Assembly (NCBI GenBank): GCA_903789525.1 | Contig: CAIFER010000001.1 | Span: forward strand, 868,001 to 932,000 | Direction of reading: 5' to 3' | Origin: an uncultured Aeriscardovia sp. | Lineage (GTDB): Bacteria; Actinomycetota; Actinomycetes; Actinomycetales; Bifidobacteriaceae | Length of the DNA: 64,000 nucleotides | Part shown: in pieces, positions 1 through 9,281 of the stretch | How the letters are laid out: every line of letters starts with the position of its first letter | Position numbering within the stretch: the first letter of the stretch is position 1 | Notes under the pieces: model-generated | Seen by the model: the letters and a program-made list of their open reading frames with translations, nothing else | Database searches by the model: none | What the model was told of the DNA's origin: nothing | Translations under genes and position numbers: made by a program

Positions 1-1560
1 GGCGATTCCTGACATGTACGTGACGAAAGCCATTCCACCCGCGCGAACAAAGTCACGCAGTTGGTCGGCGAACGCCTGATCCATCAAGTACACGTTTGGG
101 ATCACGACTGCTTTGTATTCATTCCACGGACCGTGCAACGGAACGACATCAGCCGTCACGCCATCATCTGCGAGCGCACGGAACCAGTTCATCGGCTCAC
201 TGAATTGCGCAAGCTTCTGGCTCGGGGACGTTTCTTGATGCAGCGCCCACGCGGATTCGTTGTCGAAGATGATCGCAATATCCGACTTCTTTACGCGGCT
301 GGACAGAATGCCCGCATCCGCTGCCGTCTGCAGATCATGGCCTTGCTGGCACACATCGCGATAAATATGCGAATTCTCGCCAGCGTGAGGAACCATCGCA
401 GAATGATACTTTTCAGCGCCCGCCTGCGACTGACGCCACTGGAAGTAAAGGATTCCGTCAGCGCCGAATGCAAGGTGAGCAAATGAATCGCGCTCCATCT
501 CGCCCGGACGCATCCGGTAATTGATTCCTCGCCAGTTGACCGCCGACGTGGAATGTTCCATGAGAAGCCACGGCATCTTGCGTGCCATGCCGTCGACGAG
601 AGCCGCCGAGTACGCCAGTTCGTCGAAGTGATCCTTCCCTGGCATGAAGTAATGATCGTTCGAAATGAAATTAACCGACGTGCCGAACTTGTCGTAATCG
701 ATTCCCGTTCCGCTGCCACCGGAAACCATGAAATTCGTCGTAAACGGAATGTTCGGAGTCACTTCGCTCAAAACCGCTGCCTCGGCACGCTCGCACGCGA
801 TCTCAGCATCCGAGCTGAAGCGCACGAAGTCCAGCTGACGGCCTGGGTTCTGGTAGCCATTGACCCAGCGCGGCACCAAAATCTGATCAAAACTCGTCAG
901 ACGCTGGCTCCAAAAATCAGTCCCCCACGCACGATTCAGCGCTTCGACCGTGCCATAGCGAGCGCGGCACCATTGCTGGAATGCGCGATTGGCGTCTTCC
1001 GAGTAGTCGTACAGGTTGTGGCAGCCGAATTCGTTGCCAATATGCCACGAAACGATGTACGGATTCGTGCGATAGTGCTCAGCGAGATGCCGGACGAGCT
1101 CAATCTCATAGTGCCGATACGTCGGTGAGGTAGGACGCCAATGCTGACGTGCGCCCGGCCAGAACGTCTTTCCATCGCGATCGAGAGGCAGGATATCTGG
1201 ATGAGCTAGAGCGAGCCACTGTGGAACAGTTGCGGTAGACGTGGCCAAGTCGACGGCGATCCCATTGCTGCCGAGCAGATTGATGACTTGATCAAGCCAT
1301 CCGAAGTCCCATTGGCCCTCATACGGCTCTAAACGTGCCCATGAGAAGACAGCGAGCGTCACAATATTGACGCCAGCCTTCTTCATGAGACGGACGTCTT
1401 CCTTCCACACATCCGGACCCCACTGTTCTGGGTTGTAATCTGCGCCGTACCAGATCGCGTTCTTCTGGCCTTTCAGAGGCTGAGGCCAGCGATAGCGAAG
1501 CCGGGATGGGAATACAGCAGCCAGATCTGCCGCACTGCTCTGTGTTGACAGAACCATCAT
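1..1560 (-). CDS. GH42 beta-galactosidase (3' part off the window)
   Basis: Cytoplasmic glycoside hydrolase family 42 enzyme releasing beta-linked galactose from lactose or galacto-oligosaccharides. Translation from 1560 gives the family opening WYGADYNPEQW near residue 40, the acid/base site WHIGNEFGCH (Glu177) and the nucleophile site LLMEHSTS (Glu335), then the start of the trimerisation domain before the window ends; about 520 residues are present of a usual ~690. Two consecutive ATGs (1560 and 1557) follow an AAAGGAA ribosome site; the second has the better spacing. No signal peptide. It is divergent from a LacI-type regulator with an operator palindrome between them, so substrate-responsive repression is likely (inference). 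Substrate preference cannot be read from sequence. Confidence 0.95.
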   Translation of the reverse strand, partial: MMVLSTQSSAADLAAVFPSRLRYRWPQPLKGQKNAIWYGADYNPEQWGPDVWKEDVRLMKKAGVNIVTLAVFSWARLEPYEGQWDFGWLDQVINLLGSNGIAVDLATSTATVPQWLALAHPDILPLDRDGKTFWPGARQHWRPTSPTYRHYEIELVRHLAEHYRTNPYIVSWHIGNEFGCHNLYDYSEDANRAFQQWCRARYGTVEALNRAWGTDFWSQRLTSFDQILVPRWVNGYQNPGRQLDFVRFSSDAEIACERAEAAVLSEVTPNIPFTTNFMVSGGSGTGIDYDKFGTSVNFISNDHYFMPGKDHFDELAYSAALVDGMARKMPWLLMEHSTSAVNWRGINYRMRPGEMERDSFAHLAFGADGILYFQWRQSQAGAEKYHSAMVPHAGENSHIYRDVCQQGHDLQTAADAGILSSRVKKSDIAIIFDNESAWALHQETSPSQKLAQFSEPMNWFRALADDGVTADVVPLHGPWNEYKAVVIPNVYLMDQAFADQLRDFVRAGGMAFVTYMSGIA

Positions 1561-1662
1561 CGTTCCTTTCAGTTACACGTCAGTCACACGCACCAAAGAG
1601 ACTCGAAAGATCTGGTAAAACGGATGCCTCACGAACGCCTCTTGATACGTCTCACTTCATTG

Positions 1663-1676
1663 TGTTAACGATAACA
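1663..1676. promoter_or_regulatory. LacI-type operator palindrome
   Basis: TGTTAACGATAACA is a 14-bp near-perfect palindrome (6 of 7 pairs) with the central CG typical of LacI-family operators. It lies between the divergent GH42 and lacI genes and overlaps the probable -35 region of the regulator, so it could control both. Confidence 0.7.
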
Positions 1677-1680
1677 ACTT

Positions 1681-1703
1681 GCGTTATTATGGTATCGTAA
1701 CGC
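1681..1703. promoter_or_regulatory. Second inverted repeat in the GH42/lacI intergenic region
   Basis: GCGTTA and TAACGC arms are separated by 11 bp, five bases after the first palindrome. The arms resemble half-sites of the same operator, so this may be an auxiliary site or part of the lacI promoter (TATTAT at 1685-1690). Confidence 0.4.
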
Positions 1704-1780
1704 TGTTTTTGTTGCAAGAATCTCCTATCCGAATTGCGCGTGTCTGCCTCGTCAATCGCGCAACCGTCGAAAGGCAACTC

Positions 1781-2809
1781 ATGGCATCATCTCATGCATT
1801 TGCTTCGCAGATCGATGTAGCTCGGCGCGCGGGAGTTTCTGCTGAAACAGTTTCGCGCGTGTCGCATGGAAGCTCAGCCGTCTCAGAACGTACGAAGCAA
1901 AAGGTCCTACAGGCGATGAATGAGCTTGAGTATCGGCCCAACGGTGCCGCTCAAGCTTTGAAGCGTGGATCTTTCCAGACTTTGGGCGTCGCACTCTTTG
2001 ATCTGCGTTCGACTGGCAACCTCCTCTTGCTGCGGGCCATCAGCGAGTCGGCTGCACTGAAGGGCTATTCACTGACCGTCCAAATAGTGCCTCATTCCAA
2101 GAAAGTAACGCTCACCGATATCTACACACACATGCGTCCTCAAGCTGTTGACGGGATGATCATCATCCTCGAGCAAACGATGCCGGATTTGGAGGAGTTC
2201 TCGCCCTCTCCTGTGCTTCCTGTCACGATCGTCACGAGTTTGACCACCCCACACGCTTCAACAGTGGATTCTGATCAGGAGATGGCTGGCCGAATTGCCA
2301 CCACTCGCCTTTTAGAGCTGGGACATCACAGCGTGTGGTTCGTCAGCGGTCCCTCCGATTCCATTGCCAGTCAGTGCAGGGAAAAGGGATGGCGGACGAC
2401 GCTCATCGCCCACGGGATCCAGCCTCCCACAATGCTTCCCGCCTGCCACGGTGATTGGTCGCCGAACTCTGGGTATGAAGCTGGATGTGCATTGGCTCGC
2501 ATCCCTGATTGCACCGCCGTTTACACCGCCAACGACGCAATGGCAAACGGTGTGATCGCAGGCCTGAAAGATCACGGAAAACGCGTGCCAGAAGATGTCA
2601 GTGTGATTGGCGAAGACGATTCACTCAAAGATTTCGAGCCACACGTTCGTCTCTCGACGATCTCAGAAGATTGGACGCAAGTCGGGAAGTATGCTGTGGC
2701 CATGACCGTCGATGCAATAAAAAATCACCGCATGGCACCACGCCACGAATTACTGCCATGCCAACTCATCGACCGCGCAACAACTGCCCCCGCCCCCGCT
2801 GAGAGCTAA
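1781..2809 (+). CDS. LacI-family transcriptional regulator
   Basis: DNA-binding repressor of 343 residues. The N-terminal helix-turn-helix is clear (QIDVARRAGVSAETVSRV followed by a hinge ending in YRPNGAAQALKRG). The rest is a periplasmic-binding-protein-like sugar sensor (TVDSDQEMAG; CTAVYTANDAMANGV; SVIGEDDS). The reading frame is open further upstream, but the start at 1781 has a GAAAGG ribosome site six bases ahead and places the HTH at the usual distance from the N-terminus. Divergent to the GH42 gene, so it is the likely beta-galactoside-responsive repressor of that gene (inference). The L,D-transpeptidase gene follows 33 bp downstream but has no obvious functional link. Confidence 0.92.
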   Translation: MASSHAFASQIDVARRAGVSAETVSRVSHGSSAVSERTKQKVLQAMNELEYRPNGAAQALKRGSFQTLGVALFDLRSTGNLLLLRAISESAALKGYSLTVQIVPHSKKVTLTDIYTHMRPQAVDGMIIILEQTMPDLEEFSPSPVLPVTIVTSLTTPHASTVDSDQEMAGRIATTRLLELGHHSVWFVSGPSDSIASQCREKGWRTTLIAHGIQPPTMLPACHGDWSPNSGYEAGCALARIPDCTAVYTANDAMANGVIAGLKDHGKRVPEDVSVIGEDDSLKDFEPHVRLSTISEDWTQVGKYAVAMTVDAIKNHRMAPRHELLPCQLIDRATTAPAPAES

Positions 2810-2842
2810 AACCGATCTGCGATATCAAGGTAGAGAGACACA

Positions 2843-4411
2843 ATGAGCTCCGTGAGCGATACGTATTCTTCTCAGTATTCACCGTCTTCACCATGGGGGC
2901 CACGGCGTGCACGGCGCGTTCACGCTGGAGTAGGCCAACATACAGCGCACATGGCTTCATCGCGTCATGAGCAGGGTCATGGCCGCGCGTGGGGTATCGC
3001 TCTTTTCTGCATTCTGATCGTCCTCATCATTGGAGCGTGGTGGGCAGCCGGTCACTTCTACTTTGCAGATCGTGCGCCGATGGGAACGTCTTTCGCCGGG
3101 CAATCGCTGGCAGGGCAGACACGCGCACAAGTCGAGAACGCTGTCGAGAAGAAAGCGCAGACAGCACGAGTGACATTCCGTGTTATTGGACGCCCATCAG
3201 CCACGCTGTCATACGAGCAACTCGCCGTCACACCACACGTCAGCGCGACGGTCGCAGCCATCGTGAATGCGCGTGGATCCAATCCATTTGCCAAGGCGTG
3301 GCCATTCGGATCTCACACAATTCCGCTGTCCGCTTCTCTCAACGACCGTGCGGCAACTGATGCCGTCAATGCACGCGTCCTGACCGATGGCGAACACATG
3401 GTCGAACCAACTGCCACTTACCAGCCACAATCACACGCATTCGTGGCAACACCTGGCAAGTCTGGCCTCTCGGCCTCCCAGTCACAAGTTCACGCAGCCA
3501 TCATGCGCTCACTCGAAGGATCTTCATCGCGCTCGGTATCCGCGACCGTCTCCATCGAGAAAAGCTCGCCGTCTATTCCTGATGCCTCCGCAACAGCACT
3601 CGCCGCACAAGCAAACGCACGGCTGAACACGAATTACACGATCTCGAACGGTCACACGAAAGCTGTCCGAATCCCTGCTGACGTGCTCGCCTCATGGATG
3701 ACCATCCAGCCGAACGCGAAAAGCTATCAGCTCGAACTCACGGTAAATCGCGAGGCCGCTGACAAGTGGATTCAGGATACGGTTCCCAGCAAAATCAACG
3801 TTGCACCGATCGATCAGCATGACATGTACTCCCCACACAACACGAAGATTGCTGTGAAGAGCGCAGGGTACAACGGTCTGAAAGTCACATCCCTCGACCC
3901 CGTCGTCACTGCGGTTGTGAATGGATTGCAGTCTGGACAGCCGGTCTTCACCGTTGCTCCGATGCAGACGGAAAAGTTCACCGTCATCAAAGACGTGGTT
4001 CCGCACAACTTCTCGGTGCCGAACGGGGATCCGTGGGTCCACATTGACCTCTCTTCTCAGACGCTCACCACATTCAAGGGCACAACGAAGGTCGCTTCGT
4101 ACCCGATCGCCACAGGCAAAGCTGGGCACGATACGCCGGATGGCACGTTCTACGTCTACCTGCGTTACGACACACAGACAATGCGCGGACCGGGTTACGT
4201 CTCTCCTGGCGTGCGCTACATTAATTACTTCAACGGAAGCGTTGCCACACATGCAGCGCCATGGAATGTAGCCAATATCAATGCCGGGCGTGCATCTTCG
4301 CATGGGTGCGTTAATATGCTCCCACAAGATGCACTCACCGTGTATAAATTTGCGCCGCTGGGAACGATGGTTCAAGTCACTGGAAAGGCACCGGCTTCAG
4401 CAGCGCGCTGA
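2843..4411 (+). CDS. L,D-transpeptidase (YkuD) with peptidoglycan-binding-like domain, copy 1
   Basis: Membrane-anchored wall enzyme that makes 3-3 crosslinks between peptidoglycan stems. The 522 residues comprise a basic cytoplasmic tail, one membrane segment at about 50-70, a repeated extracellular region resembling the PG_binding_4 domain found upstream of YkuD in actinobacteria, and a C-terminal YkuD domain starting near WVHIDLSSQTL. The catalytic signature is SHGCVNML (Cys near residue 488), preceded by conserved His residues. A second paralogue of the same architecture starts 12 bp downstream, so the two are probably co-transcribed. The Lys/acceptor specificity is not deducible. Confidence 0.93.
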   Translation: MSSVSDTYSSQYSPSSPWGPRRARRVHAGVGQHTAHMASSRHEQGHGRAWGIALFCILIVLIIGAWWAAGHFYFADRAPMGTSFAGQSLAGQTRAQVENAVEKKAQTARVTFRVIGRPSATLSYEQLAVTPHVSATVAAIVNARGSNPFAKAWPFGSHTIPLSASLNDRAATDAVNARVLTDGEHMVEPTATYQPQSHAFVATPGKSGLSASQSQVHAAIMRSLEGSSSRSVSATVSIEKSSPSIPDASATALAAQANARLNTNYTISNGHTKAVRIPADVLASWMTIQPNAKSYQLELTVNREAADKWIQDTVPSKINVAPIDQHDMYSPHNTKIAVKSAGYNGLKVTSLDPVVTAVVNGLQSGQPVFTVAPMQTEKFTVIKDVVPHNFSVPNGDPWVHIDLSSQTLTTFKGTTKVASYPIATGKAGHDTPDGTFYVYLRYDTQTMRGPGYVSPGVRYINYFNGSVATHAAPWNVANINAGRASSHGCVNMLPQDALTVYKFAPLGTMVQVTGKAPASAAR

Positions 4412-4423
4412 AAAGAGGCTTGC

Positions 4424-6076
4424 ATGCGTTCGCGTTCACTCTCTGCCACTCCTCGAGGCCGTCACAGCGGATCACCTACACCGCGATCTCGCTCCCGCTC
4501 GAAAGTATGGCTGTGGGTAACGCTCGTCATCCTTCTGCTCGCAGTTCTTGCTGTCGGAGGAATGGCTTTCGTTGGACACGTTCTCCTTGCCAATCGCGCC
4601 CCACTCGGAACAACATTTGCTGGTACATCGGTAGCAGGAGACACAAAAAGCCAGCTCCACGATCTCGTCAACCGCACTGCACGTCGCACGAGACTGACAA
4701 TCACTGCGTCTGATCACACGAATTCCCACGGTTCGCCGTCCACAACAAGCGCAGCAGCAGACAAAACCGCGAATAAAACGGCGGATAAAAGCTCACACAA
4801 CGCCTCGCGTTCACTCGTCGTCACGTATCAGGAAATTGGTGCGACGCCCAATATCGACCAAACAGTCAACAACATCGTGGCATCTAAGGGATCTAACCCA
4901 CTTGCCAAGGCGTGGCCGTGGACGCACGCATCCGTTCCGCTTTCAGTCACCCTCCCAACTGACCAAGCACTGCAAACCACTCTCAACACGCGGCTCGTCG
5001 ACGCTCAACGGCAGAAGATCATCCCACCGAGCGCTTATTACGATGCACAGAAGCACAGTTTTGCACTCAATCCGGGTCAAAGCGGACAAAAGGTGGATAT
5101 CGCTCCTATAAAGCGAGCGCTCAAAAACTCCCAAATAAACCCTGGTACGTCTGCACGGGTCGCCACCACGTACATTCCTTTGCCCTCAGCGATCTCACCG
5201 GATGCCATGAATCAAGCTGTCCAGCAGGCGAATCAGCACCTCGCGTGCACGTATACGGTAACTGCCGGCTCTCACAGTGTGACAATTCCACGCGATCAGC
5301 TCGCTCAGTGGGTGAGCATCCCAAATCCGCCTGCAAATCACGCGCCCGTTCCTGTGTTCAATACGAACGCTCTCCAGCAATGGATTTCGAGCACTGTTCC
5401 CGCGCGCCTAGCGGTCACGGCGATCCCCGAAGTCTCCAGCACCGACTCGAAAGGGACAACAATTTTGCGCCACCATGGCAGCGACGGATTGGCTATCACG
5501 TCCGTTCAGACTGCCGCTCAGCAAATTGCTCAGGCGTTCCAAGCTGGTCACTCGCAGACATCGGCAGCCCAGACCTCGCCAATCGCCCACGGGACCCAAC
5601 ACGTCAACGCACCGGATATCACCGTTCAACAAGGCCATTGGGTACTCATCGACTTGTCCGCACAGACGGTCACCGCGTACAACGATTCGCAGCTTGTTGA
5701 CGTCTACCCGATGGCATCCGGAAAGGCTGGACACGAAACGCCAACCGGTTCGGATTACACGATCGGCGAAAAGACGACGAGCCAGACGATGCGTGGGCCG
5801 GGATACGTCACGCCAGGTGTCAAATGGGTCAGCTACTTCTACCAGGATTATGCGCTACACGCCGTGCCGTGGAACCTGTGGAATATCGCTCTTGGCCGAC
5901 CGTCATCCCACGGATGTGTCAACATGGTGCCTGCAGACGCGAAAGAAATCTATGACTTTGCACCGTCGGGGACGCACGTTGAAGTGATTGGTTCGCCCTC
6001 GGCCTCAACAGCACGACCTACTGGATCGATCGCCGATGCCGAGGCATGGGTCAAAGGCACGCGATCTGCGCAGTAA
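4424..6076 (+). CDS. L,D-transpeptidase (YkuD), copy 2
   Basis: Tandem paralogue (550 residues) of the preceding gene with the same order: basic tail, membrane segment (about 25-47), stalk, PG_binding_4-like region and YkuD domain ending in SHGCVNMVP (Cys near 497). It differs by a Ser/Thr/Lys-rich insertion at about 105-130 (SAAADKTANKTADKSSHNA), probably a flexible spacer. The start follows AAAGAGG with proper spacing. The shared segments SNPLAKAWPW/SNPFAKAWPF and TSQTMRGPGYV/TQTMRGPGYV show that the pair arose by duplication. Two enzymes may differ in growth-phase use or acceptor, which the sequence cannot show. Confidence 0.93.
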   Translation: MRSRSLSATPRGRHSGSPTPRSRSRSKVWLWVTLVILLLAVLAVGGMAFVGHVLLANRAPLGTTFAGTSVAGDTKSQLHDLVNRTARRTRLTITASDHTNSHGSPSTTSAAADKTANKTADKSSHNASRSLVVTYQEIGATPNIDQTVNNIVASKGSNPLAKAWPWTHASVPLSVTLPTDQALQTTLNTRLVDAQRQKIIPPSAYYDAQKHSFALNPGQSGQKVDIAPIKRALKNSQINPGTSARVATTYIPLPSAISPDAMNQAVQQANQHLACTYTVTAGSHSVTIPRDQLAQWVSIPNPPANHAPVPVFNTNALQQWISSTVPARLAVTAIPEVSSTDSKGTTILRHHGSDGLAITSVQTAAQQIAQAFQAGHSQTSAAQTSPIAHGTQHVNAPDITVQQGHWVLIDLSAQTVTAYNDSQLVDVYPMASGKAGHETPTGSDYTIGEKTTSQTMRGPGYVTPGVKWVSYFYQDYALHAVPWNLWNIALGRPSSHGCVNMVPADAKEIYDFAPSGTHVEVIGSPSASTARPTGSIADAEAWVKGTRSAQ

Positions 6077-6159
6077 GCGGCACGTAACAGCACTAGGGCA
6101 CTAGTAATGACACCAGTACATGCACTTGTCACTCACACATAACACGAATGAGGATAAAT

Positions 6160-6570
6160 ATGACTGATCAAGAAAATTCTCTCGACATTCCACAGCATTT
6201 GCACTACACGAAGGCGCATGCGTGGCTCGACCGCTCAGTTGATCCGACAGTGGAAGGCATCACGGATTACGCTCAACAGCAGCTCGGTGAACTTGTTTTC
6301 GTTGATCTGCCAGAAGTTGGACAGACCGTCAGCGCAGGCGACGAGATCGTCTCACTCGAATCATCCAAGGCCGTCGATTCGCTCGTCAGCCCGGTCTCTG
6401 GCACGATTGCTGCCGTCAATTCCAAGCTGGATGACAATCCTGGCCTCATCAACCGCGATCCATACGGAGAGGGTTGGATCGTCAAGATTGCTGCTACCGA
6501 TGCTACCGATCCGCATCTCGGCCTGATCAGCGCTGACGACTATCGCGCTTACATTCAGACACTCGACTAA
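6160..6570 (+). CDS. gcvH: Glycine cleavage system H protein
   Basis: Small lipoyl-carrier protein of 136 residues. The lipoylation site is ESSKAVDSL with Lys70 as the modified residue, followed by the family's GEGWIVKI near the C-terminus. The start at 6160 has GAGGA five bases upstream, better than the in-frame ATG at 6148. No gcvT, gcvP or lipoate ligase lies nearby in this window, so H may act as a lipoate store or moonlight, or the partner genes are elsewhere. A strong terminator follows directly. Confidence 0.93.
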   Translation: MTDQENSLDIPQHLHYTKAHAWLDRSVDPTVEGITDYAQQQLGELVFVDLPEVGQTVSAGDEIVSLESSKAVDSLVSPVSGTIAAVNSKLDDNPGLINRDPYGEGWIVKIAATDATDPHLGLISADDYRAYIQTLD

Positions 6571-6630
6571 GCACACGAGTACGGAAGTAAGTGAATGAGT
6601 GATTGATCACACCGTACCGTACGGAGTGTC

Positions 6631-6669
6631 GCCCCTGATCCCAACGATTTGACGATCAGGGGCATTTTT
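6631..6669 (+). terminator. Rho-independent terminator after gcvH
   Basis: Ten-base-pair stem GCCCCTGATC / GATCAGGGGC (6631-6640 with 6654-6663), 13-nt loop, then ATTTTTG. Confidence 0.9.
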
Positions 6670-6727
6670 GTCACAAATTTATCCACATTTTTATCCACGA
6701 CTTCAGTGGCTCTATTGAGCGCAAATG

Positions 6728-6774
6728 CACAATAGGTGGTATTTAAAGTACTTTAATACCACAACATGTTGTGT
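6728..6774. promoter_or_regulatory. Probable NrdR box pair upstream of nrdD
   Basis: A perfect palindrome CACAACATGTTGTG (6760-6773) matches the actinobacterial NrdR-box pattern. A weaker copy CACAATAGGTGGTA (6728-6741) is centred 32 bp upstream, the three-turn spacing usual for paired NrdR boxes. Between them sits another near-palindrome, GGTATTTAAAGTACTTTAA plus its flanks (6736-6762). NrdR itself is not in this window. Confidence 0.7.
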
Positions 6775-6821
6775 CTTTCGGTACGTATTTTGCGTACAAT
6801 GGTCCATGGCAGAGAGGAGCC

Positions 6822-9281
6822 ATGATGACACAAGTTTTAGGTAGGCCAGAAATCCGCACGACCGACCAGCAGGAAGAAGAACGCATGCAGAACGATTCTG
6901 CTTCCACCACTTCCATGAGCGCGATGCAGGTTCTCAAGCGCGACGGGCGCGTGGTCAGCTTCGATTCCAGCAACATTCGCCGTGCCGTCAATGGCGCCAT
7001 TTCAGACATCGATTCGACGGATGATCCGCTCGATGATGACGATCGCGAGCGCATCACCTCCACGGTCGTGGCGGACGTGGAGAAGGAATGCCTGTCTCGC
7101 TTCAAGTCACCTGTTCACATTGAAGATATCCAGAATCTCGTTGAGCATTCGCTCATCAATCAGCACGCGTATGACGTCGCTCGTGCGTACACGTCGTACC
7201 GTCTCAACCGCGATATTAAGCGTGCTAAGGCCACCGATGTGAACGAACAGGTCAATCGCTTCCTCTCGCATGACCCAGCTATCGTCCACGAAAACGCTAA
7301 CAAGGATTCCAACGTTTACTCCACCCAGCGCGATCTGCTGGCAGGGACGATTTCCCGCGCGGCTGCTCTGCGCATGCTGCCGAAGGACGTCGCAAACGCG
7401 CATCTCAAGGGCGATATCCATTTCCACGACGCCGATTACTCCCCCTTCACCGCTGAGACGAATTGCTCTTTGCCAAACTTTGGGGACATGCTCGAGCACG
7501 GCTTCACGCTGGGGAATGCGCAGATGTCGTCGCCAAAGTCCATCGAGACTGCTGCGACCCAGATCACTCAGATCATCAAGGATATTGCCGGCTCACAGTA
7601 CGGCGGTCAGACGGTTAACCGAGCCGATGAAATGCTCGCCCCGTACGCGAAGCTGGATTATGAGAAGAATCTCGACGTCGCACGCACGATGATCCCTGAT
7701 TCGATCCCACTGAACGTGGCGGAAAACATTATCACCCACTTCCATCAGATGCAGCCGTCGTGGTTGCATTTTGAGCCAGATCGCCCAAACATTCCACTCG
7801 ATAAGCCATTCCACACGGATTGCAGCCGCATTGAGCAACTGCGCGAGGTGTACGCAAAGCTTCTGACGCGCAAGAACATTTACGATGCCATGCAAACGAT
7901 GGAGTATCAGATCAACTCCAACCGCGTTTCGAACGGTCAGACTCCATTTGTGACGGTCGGATTTGGCCTCGGTACGAGCTGGTTCTCCCGTGAGATCACG
8001 CGCGCTATCTTCCTCAATCGCATTCGTGGTCTCGGTTCCCAGCATCGCACGGCTATCTTCCCAAAGCTGACGTACACGATCAAGTACGGCCTGAACTCGC
8101 AGCCGGGCGATCCGAATTACGACTTGAAGCAGCTCGCTCTCGAGTGCTCCACGAAGCGCATGTACCCGGACATCCTCTTCTATGAGAACATCGTGCGCAT
8201 CACCGGATCGTTCAAAGCTCCGATGGGCTGCCGTTCATTCCTGCAGGGCTGGGTCAACCCGAAGACCGGTCAGGATGAAGAGGATGGCCGCATGAACCTC
8301 GGTGTCGTCACGATCAATATTCCACGCGTGGCGCTTGAATCCGGCGGAGACAAGGATAAGTTCTGGAAGATCCTCGATCAGCGTCTAACTGTTGCGCATC
8401 ACGCGTTGCAATTCCGCATCGCTCGGTGCGAAGAGGCAAAGCCGAAGAATGCACCGGTACTGTACGAGAATGGTGCTTTTGGCCGTCTGAAGGCGAACGA
8501 CAGCGTCAAGCAGCTCTTCGTCAACAGCCGCGCTACCGTCTCGCTCGGGTATATCGGCCTGGCTGAGGCAACAGCCGTGTTCTACGGCAAGAATTGGATT
8601 CGTGATCACAGCTGGGATCCGGACGGCAAGGCATTTGCGCTCTCGATTGTCAAGAAGCTGCACGATATGTGCGCTCTGTGGGAGAAGCAAGAAGGCTACC
8701 ATTACTCCGTCTACTCCACTCCTGCTGAGTCGCTCACTGACCGGTTTAATCGCCTCGATCGGCACAAGTTCGGTCGCGTAGCCGGTGTCACCGATCACGA
8801 CTTCTACACGAATTCCTTCCACTATCCGGTTTGGCTCAAACCAACTCCGTTCGAGAAACTGAACTACGAGAAGGACTTCCCTCAGTACGCATCCGGCGGA
8901 TTCATTCACTATTGCGAATATCCAACACTGCAACAGAACCCGAAGGCTCTCGAAACGGTATGGGATTACGCACACAAGATTGGCATTGGCTACCTCGGCA
9001 CGAATACGCCGATCGACGAGTGCTATGTGTGCGGATACAAGGGTGATTTCGAGCCGACTGAAGATGGGTTCAAGTGCCCAGAGTGCGGCAATCACGATCC
9101 AACTAAGTGCTCAGTGACGAAGCGCACATGTGGGTACCTCGGCAATCCACTCGCCCGTCCAATGGTTCATGGTCGCCACGAAGAGATCATTCACCGTGCC
9201 AAGCACATGGATGGTGAGACCGGTCGCGTGACTCTCTCCGACGGCTCAACGAAGGAATGGTGGGATGACACGCAAGAGTGA
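6822..9281 (+). CDS. nrdD: Anaerobic ribonucleoside-triphosphate reductase, class III
   Basis: Makes deoxyribonucleotides without oxygen using a glycyl radical. The 819 residues begin with an ATP-cone regulatory domain (MQVLKRDGRVVSFDSSNIRR) and continue through the catalytic barrel. The C-terminal zinc site is CYVCGYKG plus KCPECGNH, and the glycyl-radical loop is RTCGYLG with Gly771. The start at 6822 follows AGAGGAG; an upstream GTG at 6771 would lie inside the NrdR box and is less likely. It overlaps the activase gene by 17 bp. Two NrdR-like boxes upstream suggest repression when (d)ATP is plentiful. Confidence 0.97.
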   Translation: MMTQVLGRPEIRTTDQQEEERMQNDSASTTSMSAMQVLKRDGRVVSFDSSNIRRAVNGAISDIDSTDDPLDDDDRERITSTVVADVEKECLSRFKSPVHIEDIQNLVEHSLINQHAYDVARAYTSYRLNRDIKRAKATDVNEQVNRFLSHDPAIVHENANKDSNVYSTQRDLLAGTISRAAALRMLPKDVANAHLKGDIHFHDADYSPFTAETNCSLPNFGDMLEHGFTLGNAQMSSPKSIETAATQITQIIKDIAGSQYGGQTVNRADEMLAPYAKLDYEKNLDVARTMIPDSIPLNVAENIITHFHQMQPSWLHFEPDRPNIPLDKPFHTDCSRIEQLREVYAKLLTRKNIYDAMQTMEYQINSNRVSNGQTPFVTVGFGLGTSWFSREITRAIFLNRIRGLGSQHRTAIFPKLTYTIKYGLNSQPGDPNYDLKQLALECSTKRMYPDILFYENIVRITGSFKAPMGCRSFLQGWVNPKTGQDEEDGRMNLGVVTINIPRVALESGGDKDKFWKILDQRLTVAHHALQFRIARCEEAKPKNAPVLYENGAFGRLKANDSVKQLFVNSRATVSLGYIGLAEATAVFYGKNWIRDHSWDPDGKAFALSIVKKLHDMCALWEKQEGYHYSVYSTPAESLTDRFNRLDRHKFGRVAGVTDHDFYTNSFHYPVWLKPTPFEKLNYEKDFPQYASGGFIHYCEYPTLQQNPKALETVWDYAHKIGIGYLGTNTPIDECYVCGYKGDFEPTEDGFKCPECGNHDPTKCSVTKRTCGYLGNPLARPMVHGRHEEIIHRAKHMDGETGRVTLSDGSTKEWWDDTQE

